Shown here piece after piece: positions 47,475-56,498 of a DNA stretch of 64,000 nt; position 1 is the stretch's first letter, and the number at the start of each line of letters is the position of its first letter. The stretch spans positions 4,774,001 to 4,838,000 of the forward strand of contig NC_061131.1 of assembly GCF_905220365.1 (NCBI RefSeq), written 5' to 3'. This stretch comes from Vanessa cardui. Taxonomy: Eukaryota > Arthropoda > Insecta > Lepidoptera > Nymphalidae. The translations under genes were made by a program, and so were the position numbers. The notes under the pieces are model-generated. The model had not been told where the DNA came from and ran no database searches. It was given only the letters and a program-made list of their open reading frames with translations.

Positions 47475-47518
47475 AACACAGCCTTATTTCTCATATAGAT
47501 GAGAAATAAGGCTGTGTT
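47475..47518. other. perfect 20-bp inverted repeat with 4-base spacer
   Basis: The arms begin AACACAGCC and end GGCTGTGTT. They are identical over 20 positions and separated by ATAG. Outside them, TTTCATT on the left and AATGAAA on the right also pair after a one- or two-base offset, so the fold can extend to about 27 pairs. No open frame spans it and it matches none of the repeat families here. Confidence 0.8.
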
Positions 47519-48327
47519 TTAATGAAACTGAAACTTAACATTAATCAGTACAATAAACATTGCATAAAGATTCAATGTGGTTTTATGAGCCTACATGAAA
47601 TAAAAATATTTTGATTTAAATTTTGAAAAACGACTTCAAGTAGAAATCAAAGTAAAGTTTCTATTTTAATTATGGATCTCGAATAATTAGAAAATGAACA
47701 CTTTTGGGCCCTTTGGACGATAAATAAGGAACCCGTTTGTCAAGGTAATTAGGAACCTTTATAATAAGAGTAATAACTCCCACATTAAAAGGAATTATTA
47801 ATTTATTCAATCAAAATAAATAATAATACCACTTGAAAGCAAAAGTTCTAAACACAAAAATAAATCTCATATTTTTTTACGAATGTTATCATTTTATTTT
47901 ATTTCCCGTTTTCTATTACGAAACGTTAAAATAAATTCAATCATTTCTGAAGGAAAAACATCTATATACATTTTACTTTAGTCATTAATCTGCTCGCAGG
48001 ATAAAAGGTCGGAAAGATTTTTAAAATATACTATATAATTTTCCTTGAATATAAGGCGTAAGGATTTACTTAGCGAGGTACTCAGTGTAAGCAAAAAAAA
48101 AATCCGTCTTATAACTAATTATTGTGTTTTATTTCAACTAAATCCAGATTACTGGGAGTTTAGCTTAATAGTTCGGTTACGAATTAGTTTAAGGTAAAGC
48201 ATTTTGTTTCGAGATCTCGACCATTTATCAAGCAGACGGTTGACGGAATGCTTACATTTATCTTCAGTTCATTGGACATTTTGCGGGGTTCTCTGTAAAA
48301 AAAATCACACTATGGTATGTACTTTGA

Positions 48328-48640
48328 TCATTTTTCTTTCAGTGTTCTACCTCGTTCTCGGGACACCTTCTTGGGTTTGAATTTTTGATAAGCTTGCATG
48401 GTAAGAATGTTCGCATGTATTGCGGTCGCTGCGTCCTGAATCTGAGGTATGTATGGAAACTCTCGTTGCTCGCTATTTATGGAGATGAAAATAGATGGAT
48501 TTCTGTGGATGTAGCTCGAATAAAGTTTCATATGCAATTTATTTAGTAATTTTAGAACATTGAAGAAACATTTTCTGTCTCTTTCTGTATCTTCGCTTTC
48601 TTCCTCTAAATCAATCAACGGTTTATATATACAGCTTTTC
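48328..48640 (-). CDS. unrecognised coding-looking ORF, possible terminal exon
   Basis: On the minus strand the frame is open from 48684 to the TGA at 48328-48330 but has no early ATG, so it is better read as an exon. The likely acceptor is GTTCTTCCTATTAG, placing the exon start at 48640. The protein part is charged and of mixed composition: LIDLEEESEDTERDRKC, FFNVLKLLNKLHMKLYSSY, REFPYIPQIQDAATAIHANI, then a basic end around KPKKVSRERGR. There are no membrane segments or cysteine motifs, and I do not recognise a family. The same frame reopens after two stops at 48279 with MSNELKIN followed by GTAAGC. A real small gene, a retrocopy or a gene remnant are all possible. Confidence 0.35.
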
Positions 48641-48684
48641 CTAATAGGAAGAACGGTAATCGAGGAATATTTGTAGTCTTTATT

Positions 48685-49139
48685 TTATATTTAACTTTGC
48701 CGATGTGTTATCGAAAAAACTATTTTTATATAACAATGCTGGCTGAACTTTGGGAGATAAAGAAACGTATTATGTTTTTTAAGAATGTAGGTGCTAAAAG
48801 GTTCTAACTGCAATAATGACATTTCGACTTTTTCAGTTAAAATTATTCGATATAATATACGAAATACTTATTTGTAACTAATAAATAAATAGACGTTACA
48901 AAGTAAATATACCTATTTAATATTTCGAGTGAAGCCACTGGAGTCCCTTGTAATATGTAAATGTTTATTTATTTAGTAAGTTATATTATTTCGTTTGAGT
49001 TTTGTGTAAAATCGCACTCACACACACAAAGAGTAACGATAAAACAAAATTTAGGTCACAAAAACTCAATGGTTTTTCTCTGGATTCGATGCAGTGATCG
49101 ATGATTAAGAAGACTAGGCTGTAACGCACTTATTTACTA
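48685..49139. other. AT-rich DNA, nothing identified
   Basis: No repeat copy or further exon of the neighbouring minus-strand ORF was found. Confidence 0.4.
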
Positions 49140-49290
49140 CTAGATGAACTTGCGGTTTTATACGAGCGATTTTTTTCCATATTTCCTCGGACCTTAAACT
49201 ATCTACATACCGAATTTCATCTAAATCGGTTTATCAATTTAAGCGTGGAGGTAGCAGATAGATTTACTTTCCCATTTTTAACATTAGTAC
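49140..49290 (-). repeat. retroelement tail fragment
   Basis: AACTTGCGGTTTTATACGAGC, ACCGAATTTCATCTAAATCGG and AAGCGTGGAGGTAGCAGATAG ending in TTTTTAACATTAGTAC form the complement of the tail type at 32935-33055. Confidence 0.5.
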
Positions 49291-49515
49291 ATATGTGGTC
49301 TGGTGTATCTGGACAGGAACCATCCACTCATCAGATATTCTACCACCAAACAACAGTAATTTGTACTGCTGTGTTCCAGTTTCAAGGGTGAGTGAGCCAA
49401 GGTAACTACAGGCACAAGGGACATAACATCTTGGTTCCCAAGGTTGGTGGCGCATTGGCGATGTATATTAATATTTCTCACAGCGCCATTTATTCGTCCG
49501 CAAACCTATACCATA
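49291..49515 (+). repeat. family C repeat with shortened ends
   Basis: CCATCCACTCATCAGATATTC, CTACCACCAAACAACAG, AACTACAGGCACAAGGGAC, GTTCCCAAGGTTGGTGGCGC and a CCTATACCATAAAAAA end. Open frames here on both strands are repeat shadows. Confidence 0.75.
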
Positions 49516-49816
49516 AAAAATATGTAGTTCAAAAGCATAAGCATACTTCAATAATTGTTTTAGTTCTTGTAGTCGCGATAAATTCACTAAGATTCACATC
49601 AAATTTTACTATACACGTCAAATTTGAACTGCCTTTCAAATTACGGCCAATCAAAGAATTTTCTTAAATATTAATTTATAATTATTTTCGTGTTCAAAGT
49701 ATTGGTCTGAGATTTTTTTTAAAAACGATCAGACCACTTTTATATTTTTTAAGGTAATCTTACTCACTATGTAATAATGTATTTAGTGTTTATATAATAT
49801 TATTGTAGATATATAG

Positions 49817-50050
49817 CTGAAGTGGCAGTGGGCTGGCCATATTTGCCGCAGAACCGATAACCGTTGGGGGAAACGTGTTCTAGAGTGGAGACCGCGTATC
49901 GGCAAACGTAGTGTAGGACGTCCTCGGGCACGGTGGAGTGACGACTTACGCAAGACGGCTGGCAGGAGCTGGATGCGAGTAGCCCAAGAACGATCTCAGT
50001 GGCGTGCAATTGGAGAGGCCTATGTCCAGCAGTGGACGGAAATGGGCTGA
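49817..50050 (+). pseudogene. RTE-type LINE, C-terminal 77 residues of the reverse transcriptase ORF
   Basis: One open frame gives LKWQWAGHICRRTDNRWGKR, VLEWRPRIGKRSVGRPRARW, SDDLRKTAGRSWMRVAQERS, QWRAIGEAYVQQWTEMG and a stop. Motifs K-W-x-W-A-G-H and S-x-G-R-P-x-x-R-W-x-D-D-L mark the C-terminus of RTE-clade endonuclease/reverse transcriptase proteins. The frame is intact, better than the copy at 27155-27328, but the catalytic domains are missing (5' truncation). A TGGA microsatellite tail follows. A weak ATTGTA repeat on both sides may be the target duplication. Confidence 0.85.
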
Positions 50051-50072
50051 TGGATGGATGGATGGATGATTG
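50048..50072 (+). repeat. TGGA microsatellite tail of the LINE fragment
   Basis: Five or so GATG/TGGA units directly after the LINE stop codon, the usual 3' tail of RTE elements. Confidence 0.8.
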
Positions 50073-50094
50073 TATATATTCGTTTTGTATCTCC

Positions 50095-50370
50095 TTTATC
50101 TTAACATAGTATAAAACAAATTCGCTTACCGCTGTCTGTTCATATGTATGATTAAATCTTTTGAATTGCACAACGGATTTTGATACGGTTTTTTTTAACA
50201 GATAGAGTGATTGGAAAGGCAGGTTCTTATATATAATAAATGGACAATATAGTAAAGAAACACTGATAATTTTAGTAGTTTCTAATGTGATGTCGTAAAT
50301 AAACAAATTTTGTAGCATATTTACTATCAGCACTGCACTCTAGCGTACCCGGGGCGGGTCGCTAGTATTA
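50095..50370 (+). repeat. family F repeat, fullest copy
   Basis: TTCGCTTACCGCTGTCTGTTC, CACAACGGATTTTGATACGG, GATAGAGTGATTGGAAAGG, GGACAATATAGTAAAGAAACA and GTTTCTAATGTGATGTCG, ending in CCCGGGGCGGGTCGCTAGTAT. The 177-codon minus-strand frame over 49800-50333 is a shadow of this repeat and the LINE. Confidence 0.65.
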
Positions 50371-51547
50371 TAAATTAAATAAGAACAGTAACTGATTTGA
50401 ATTGTTATTTAACAAATGGATGATTTCGCTAGTGAGCGTGAGTGATATGACTCTATTTTGTGTTTGTACATAAAACGCACACTTATAAATATTTTGTTTA
50501 ATTTTATCAAATAATATATACTAATTTATAGTTCGTGGCCCAATATACACTTGGTCGCTATAATACTAAGCTTAAACAAAATAAAACTGGATTTGTATAA
50601 CATTTTAATTGCCCATTAGCTGGTAGCAAAAGGTACTATATTGATCTCGTTGTAATTAACTTCAATTAATTGTGAATAAAATAAACATATTTTAAAATAG
50701 TTCGGTAAAAAATACTGTTCGTTCAATGTGCAAATAGAAGTGCTATTCTAGAGGATTGAAAAATAATCTATCTTTAATTTATCTCTTAAAATCGAGAACT
50801 ATACCTTTCTTGCTCGATTTAAGCGAGTCAATTTAAAATGAAGCCTCTTTTGTACATAGAAAATTAATTTTCTTATGAAATGGTAACAAATTGTTCACAT
50901 TTAATGTCTTAAGTAGCTTATGACTTGCTAATATCTTTGTTCATGCCCAACTGTTTAGTACCTAACGTATCTCTGTGTGAGTTGTACCCACACATCAGTT
51001 ATTATAATGATTAATAGACATAATGCATATTAAATAATGTTAATAGTCGAAGTTAGCGATATTGACAAATTTAGTTCAAATTATTTTTATGCCTAAATGG
51101 AAAATTATAATACTTAGCAATATACGTAAAAAAATTACCAGAAGATGCAGCGCGTTTTAAAGGTTTTAGTATATAATATTATTTTATAAGAACCTGAGCA
51201 TCGCAGATTCATCCACTTTCAATTTGACCTGACAAGCGTGAACTTAATTTCTTTTTTGTACGAGAAACATTCAAACACTATACGAACATATTTCTCTGTC
51301 TTTTTTGGAAACCTAATAATCCAATATATGAATAATTTGTCAACATTAAAATATCAAAAATATTGAAACATAGAAAACTATTTTAAAGTACAAATATATC
51401 TCACTGAACGGACGAGCGATGATGACCATCGATGGAATTATATTCGCTCAACAGTTTTAAAGCACATACGGTTCAAGAAATCGATGATAAATCTACAACA
51501 TTTTTTAAATTTACATAATTATACTTTAGCAAGGTCATCTTTACATA
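50371..51547. other. AT-rich DNA, nothing identified
   Basis: No exon, repeat or RNA gene could be supported. Confidence 0.45.
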
Positions 51548-51748
51548 ATACTAGTTATCGCCCGCGGCTTCATTCGCATTTTAGGGTTTGGTTGTCATGT
51601 GTTAAACAAAAAAGTAACTGACCTTTCTTGGAGTTCGAATTTGCTTCATACCAAATTTCATCAGATTCGGTTAAGTGGTTTGTTAATGAAAGAGCGACAG
51701 ACAGACAAACAGATATAGTTACTTTCACATTTACAATATTAATATAGA
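51548..51748 (-). repeat. family D repeat, near complete
   Basis: ACTAGTTATCGCCCGCGGCTTC, GTTTGGTTGTCATGTGTTAAAC, CCAAATTTCATCAGATTCGG and GCGACAGACAGACAAACAG ending AATATTAATATAGATAAAA. Confidence 0.75.
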
Positions 51749-51764
51749 TAAAATAAAATAATAA

Positions 51765-51950
51765 TTTTGTGAGTGAGCCAGTGTAACTACAGGCACAAGG
51801 CACAAAACATCTTAGTTCCCAAGGTTAGTGGCGCATTGACGATGTAAGGAATAGTTAATATATCTTACAACGTCATTGTCTATGGGTGATGGTGGCCATT
51901 TACCATCAGGTGGCATATGCATACATATGCTCGTCAGCCAATCTATATAA
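51765..51950 (+). repeat. family C repeat, 5'-truncated
   Basis: Starts mid-element at GTGAGTGAGCCAGTGTAACTAC and runs to the CATAATAAAAA end. Four bases (CATA) are repeated in GCATATGCATACATATGC. Confidence 0.7.
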
Positions 51951-51995
51951 TAAAAAAAACATAATAAAAATAAAAACAAATAAATTATCAAAGTT

Positions 51996-52100
51996 CCCTC
52001 TGTTCGATTTAGATTCGGTAAAGTGATTTGGTACTAAAAGAGCGAAAAACAAACAGACATACAGAGTTACTTTCTCGTTTATGATCTTAATATAGATAGT
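51996..52100 (-). repeat. family D repeat, fragment
   Basis: GATTTAGATTCGGTAAAGTG, AAAGAGCGAAAAACAAACAG, ACATACAGAGTTACTTTCTC and TTAATATAGATAG. It follows a 33-base run shared with 28825-28857. Confidence 0.6.
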
Positions 52101-52154
52101 ATAGATTTAAGACTATTCGTATTGGTACCGAATTCAATACTTTATGCTACAGTA

Positions 52155-52528
52155 TAGTACGACACAAATTAGATGTAGCATCGGAAAATGCAATGGAATG
52201 AAAATAAAACCGTTTACTGCTGATTTACAACCAATAGAAATAGCTCCCTATCGCGCCATTCGACGCTATTTGTCGCTATAGATTCTCGCGTCAGTGAAAA
52301 CAAGTGCATGTAAATTGACGTGTCAAATTGACGAATATATATGGTCATATTATCATATGAACTAATATATTTATTTATTATTTTCATTATATTTACAAGT
52401 TATTACGTTTGTGCAAAGATCATATTCGCATGAAAAATGAATATTGATAATTTGGGATAGCGCACTCAATTCGGATATGATCGGTTTTACGAATTTTGCC
52501 GATGCTACATCTAAGTTGTGTCGTACTA
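52155..52528. mobile_element. MITE with ~30-bp terminal inverted repeats and TA duplication
   Basis: TAGTACGACACAAATTAGAT and GTAGCATCGG on the left are mirrored by CCGATGCTAC and ATCTAAGTTGTGTCGTACTA on the right, with one mismatch in about 30. Both ends are flanked by TA (52153-52154 and 52529-52530). The 374-bp interior has no open frame. TA duplication suggests a Tc1/mariner-type partner. Confidence 0.85.
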
Positions 52529-52829
52529 TACGTACTTAGCAGAAAGTTTTATGCAAGGTTCATATTTTTATATTCAGACAGATTTTTCTCGAAATAAATA
52601 ATATCAAACGTGATCTTTTTAACGACCATTTTACAATTATTAAAGGAAAGACATCTTCGGAAAACAACGCACAAAATAGTTTTTCTATTCACCAAATAAA
52701 TAAATTATATTAAATTATATTAAACCCTGCCTGAAACTAAACAAAATGTCTTTATTATCATAATTGTAATTGAATAATATGCCTTATTTGTTACATAGTC
52801 TTATAAATAATTATTATATACTTATGTCC

Positions 52830-53055
52830 AAAGTGAACCATGAGATACCGTTGGGAGGCGTTGTGGAGCCGTGGTAGCCATGTACATATGTATATACCAT
52901 AATCTGGAGAGTGATACCTCTGAGCTAACCACGTGTTACACTCGAGCTACCCGCGGATCCTTGATGTATCCACAGAGAATCATGAGATACCGTAGGGAGA
53001 CCTTGTGGAGCCGTGGTATAGACATGTATGTATACACCACAGACCTACGAGAACC
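52830..53055. repeat. imperfect tandem repeat, ~140-bp period
   Basis: CATGAGATACCGTTGGGAGG, CGTTGTGGAGCCGTGGTA and CATGTACATATGTATATACC near 52838-52900 recur as CATGAGATACCGTAGGGAGA, CTTGTGGAGCCGTGGTAT and CATGTATGTATACACC near 52980-53040. About one and a half units. The open frame 52871-53083 arises from it. Confidence 0.75.
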
Positions 53056-53399
53056 TTTAACAGTTATTATGACACAGTTATGAGCATAGTATGCGTAAAA
53101 TCTGCCCATATTTATTATAATAAAGGTGCATGAGAGATTTCTTTGTGTACTGTTTTACAAAACAATTATCAAAGATCAACATGATGTGTTGCTTACAGAT
53201 ACCTGCTTCAAAAATATTTTTGATTCGCAGATTTCCAATCGCACAAATTAGGCAGGTGCAGAGCGCGCACCGCCTGTCAGAATGGCCGTGTCGGCGCGAA
53301 ACCACGAATTTAAGAAAAACACGTGCCCAGAAATGATTATTTTAATAATAATAATAATTTAAAACTGTTTGATTGTCTGAAATATTTTAATATTTGTAA

Positions 53400-53580
53400 A
53401 CAACTGTTATCTTGAGTGAATAAGTCTACCCACCTATTTTTGTTATAAAAGGTATCGACAGACTTGGTCGAGCCGTCGGAGCGATCGGACCGTCTCATGT
53501 TGGAATAAATCAAAGTGGATTATTTAATGAGTTTTATTTCATACCACCGAAAATGGCTAAAGATCGAAACTCTGACACTC
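53400..53580 (+). promoter_or_regulatory. promoter- or LTR-like segment
   Basis: TATAAAA at 53444-53450 is followed by a GC-richer stretch (GGTCGAGCCGTCGGAGCG) and AATAAA at 53504-53509, about 55 bp later. A TATA box and a poly(A) signal this close together are typical of a retroelement LTR. I could not define TG..CA borders, a second LTR or any gag/pol coding. Confidence is low. Confidence 0.3.
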
Positions 53581-53605
53581 GTGACGTCAGCATAGCTGAC
53601 GTCAC
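53581..53605. promoter_or_regulatory. palindrome with two CRE-type TGACGTCA sites
   Basis: GTGACGTCAGC and GCTGACGTCAC are perfect 11-bp inverted copies separated by ATA. Each arm contains TGACGTCA, the CREB/ATF-type site, and TGACGTCAGC is also half of a Maf-type CRE element. It lies 131 bases after the TATA box at 53444. Binding is inferred from the motif. Confidence 0.55.
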
Positions 53606-53984
53606 ATGTTTTTAAAAACGGGCCCGAACATGCTCCTCCTTTATATAATATTCCGATGTTAACAAAATTATATGAATAAAGTCACACGAGGAGTAATAAC
53701 GGCTTCTATAATGACATGTGATCTTGCGAACATCTCACATATGTATTGGATAGACAATTTCGAAGTTGGTAACTATATGGATTGGCCGCGGTAAATGTGA
53801 ATTTGAATATTCACAACCTTCACGCCCTGAGGGAGTGAGGGAGCTGTTCAATAATTGTAGACGAATCTGGCATTCAAATTTTTAATATTTATTCGTATAT
53901 GTCTACACTACGAGCGATGGGATGCCTTATACTTCGAAGTGTTTTTTCTCCTGGAAAGATATCACTTACTGATTAATCTATACA

Positions 53985-54262
53985 TATAATAAAATTGGAG
54001 TGTCTGATTGTAATATTAAAATAGCCCTTTTTTATTCAATGCCTATGTATGTATACAAAGTACCTATTTTTTACAATTTTTATCGGTCATTCTGTCCGTC
54101 TGTCTGTCTATCTGTTTGTTCCGGCTAATCTCTGGAACGGCTGGATCGATTTTGACGGGACTTTCACTGGCAGATAACGGATATAATAAGAAGTAACTTA
54201 GGCTACAATATAAGGTTTTTTTTTTTTTTTGTTAAATTCAAACGCGTACACAGCTTGTCATT
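53985..54262 (+). repeat. family E interspersed repeat
   Basis: CATATAATAAAATTGGAGTG, TTTTTATTCAATGCC, CTGTCCGTCTGTCTGTC, GGCTGGATCGATTTTGACGG and CTGGCAGATAACGGATATAA ending AAACGCGTACACAGCTTGTC. Confidence 0.75.
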
Positions 54263-54793
54263 CTATATACTACCTCTTGTACTCTTTCTAGTTCAAGAAA
54301 ACTCGAAATTAGTTATAACACAAATTCTGCCGTGTTAAAAATAAATGCCGTTAACTGACATCTGATCGATTTTCAATTTTGATGGTAAGAAAAAAAACTC
54401 TATCTACATATGTACGCGGTTTTTTGATTTCTCGATTAGTTTTGAAAACAATCATTTTCTTATAATCGATAAATTACATAGGTTTACATTTTTATCGCGT
54501 TTCTTGCTAATAGCTCATAAATGATTTAGTTTGAGAACGGCATTATAGATACACCACGGCAGAATTAAGCCCATGTATATTGATTGATCTTCGATTAGAC
54601 TTCTAACGAGAACCATATCAACAGTATAACTGGGTACTTAGAAATTCAAGAAAGTGTACGTGAGTTACGTGGTCATACTAAAAATCGGCAAATCGCCAAC
54701 TTGCAACCGATAGGATATATTTAGGTATAAACGAATGATGATGAATGGTATTGATGATTATTAGCTTATTTATACGTGAGCCGAGATGTCACA

Positions 54794-54960
54794 ATGAGCC
54801 AAGATGGCCCAGTGATTCCAGAGTGGTTAGATCGCGTGCATGTGACTAATTTCATAGAAATACTGTCTCATGTGTATCCACCAAACTACATTGGAGCAGG
54901 GTGATAGAACATGCTCCAAACAAACAGTGGGAAATTTACAGGCTGTTAATGTTGTTTTAC
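54794..54960 (+). repeat. family A SINE with internal deletion
   Basis: The A-box head GCCAAGATGGCCCAGTG leads after GTGGTTAGATCGCGTGCATG straight into the body (TGACTAATTTCATAGAAATAC). The B box and middle are missing. The end AGTGGGAAATTTACAGGCTG is present. Confidence 0.7.
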
Positions 54961-54967
54961 AAACACG

Positions 54968-55255
54968 TTCTTGGTGGTAGGGCTTTGTGCAAGCCCACCT
55001 GGGTGGGTACCACCCAGTCATCAGATATTCTACCGCCAAACAACAGTACTTGGTATTATTGTGTTCCGGTTTGAAGGGTGAGTGAGCCAGTGTAACTACG
55101 GGTACAAGGGACATAACATCTTTGTTCCCAAGGTTAGTGACGCATTGGCGATGAAAGGAATGTTAATGTTTCTTACATCTCTAATGTTTATGGGCGGTGG
55201 TGACCACTTACCATCAGGTGGCCAAATGCTCGTCTGCCAACCAATAGCATAAAAA
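54968..55255 (+). repeat. family C repeat, full length
   Basis: Ordered blocks: CTTGGTGGTAGGGCTTTGTG, CCACCTGGGTGGGTACC, CAGATATTCTACCGCC, TTGTGTTCCGGTTTGAAGGG, TGAGTGAGCCAGTGTAACTAC, GGTGACCACTTACCATCAGG and CAACCAATAGCATAAAAAA. The A-run end suggests retroposition, but the class is unknown. It follows a family A copy almost directly. Confidence 0.85.
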
Positions 55256-55734
55256 AATGTTCATAACATTATATTCCTTAATTATATCGTGGCTTAATAT
55301 ATAAAACAGTCTAGCCAGCTAGTCCAGCTATATAAAGGAACTTCGTGTTTAACCGAGAAGAAAAGTTAACATTCCAAGTCGCTATTCCCTGGTGAGCATC
55401 TGAGAAGTGCATTGCTAAAGCAAGTATTGTTGAACATTTTCCTTCCTTAATTAGTTTTAAATTACGTGACGATAGTTCTGTTAGCTTGATAATTTTAGCA
55501 TAAGCTGATAATAGACCGCGTTTACTTGGGGTTTTACGGGTTCTAGAAATTACAAGTAGAAGTATTAACGAGAAATTAGAGTAAGGCTAAAAAAACAATA
55601 TAAAAGATTTTGATCCTTTAGAAAAATGTGAATCTTGTCAACGTACGAGGTATAATCAGTTTTAGTATTTTAATGAAATGACTAGTCGAAAGTTATTGAA
55701 TAAAATGTGTCATAATTTACTACATACAGTCCCG

Positions 55735-55930
55735 GCTTTGCCGGCAGAATTTGTTTAATTACGACTTCACATCAGAAACTTCTTAAATTATCAGTGTTTA
55801 TTATATTGTCTATGTATCATATACAAAAACCCTTCCTCTCGAATCAATATACCTATCTATTAAAAAAAAACGTATCAAAATCTGTTGTTACCTAATTTTA
55901 AAGATCTAAGCATATGGACAGACAGTGGAA
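55735..55930 (-). repeat. family F repeat
   Basis: TCCCGGCTTTGCCGGCAGAA, AGAAACTTCTTAAATTATCAG, CCCTTCCTCTCGAATCAATAT and GTATCAAAATCTGTTG are minus-strand family F blocks. The adjacent open frame 55885-56097 is not supported as a gene. Confidence 0.6.
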
Positions 55931-56260
55931 AGCAACTTTGTTTTATACTATGTAAGGATATTGAAATATCTTTATTATTGAAATGTAAACTTCCTGGCGG
56001 CTTGACTTTTTCGGCCTGTTTAACAATTGTCGTTCTATTTATATTTTTTACGTTTATATTACCTTTATGTTTCAGAAACTTAAATCGTGTAACGTAATAT
56101 GATAGAAGATGTCTATTTAAATTACGGCATTTTAATATATCTTAAAATCATTTCAATCAAACAGAATTTATAATTTATTTCTGTTTGTGATTATGTCTTG
56201 CTTATTTAAATATACGTTTTAAACATCAAAATGAAAAACGTAAAAATGACTTTAATTTTC

Positions 56261-56498
56261 TTGACGACAACCTCCGTGATTCAGGAGTTTGTACATCGGA
56301 TTTCATGGGTACGCCACTCCGAGGTCGAGGGTGCGATTCCCGGCCGAGTCGATGAAGAAATTTTCTATGATGTCTTGGGTCTAGGTGTTTGTGATACCAT
56401 TTTTACTTTTGGTTTGACATAACGCAAATGCCTCAGCTACTTAAATTGGGATCACAGTAATGTATGTGATGTTCTTCAATATTTATTTATTTATCTTT
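56261..56498 (+). repeat. family B tRNA-derived SINE (Metulj-like)
   Basis: CGACAACCTCCGTGATTCAGG, B box GTGCGATTCCCGGCCGAG, GATGTCTTGGGTCTAGGTG and ATTGGGATCACAGTAATG, ending in TTATTTATTTAT. Compare 36409 and 59525. Confidence 0.75.

Noticed and set aside
49800..50333. Longest open frame in the window (177 codons, minus strand)
   Set aside because: It is antisense to the RTE-LINE fragment and the family F repeat; the plus-strand LINE frame explains it.
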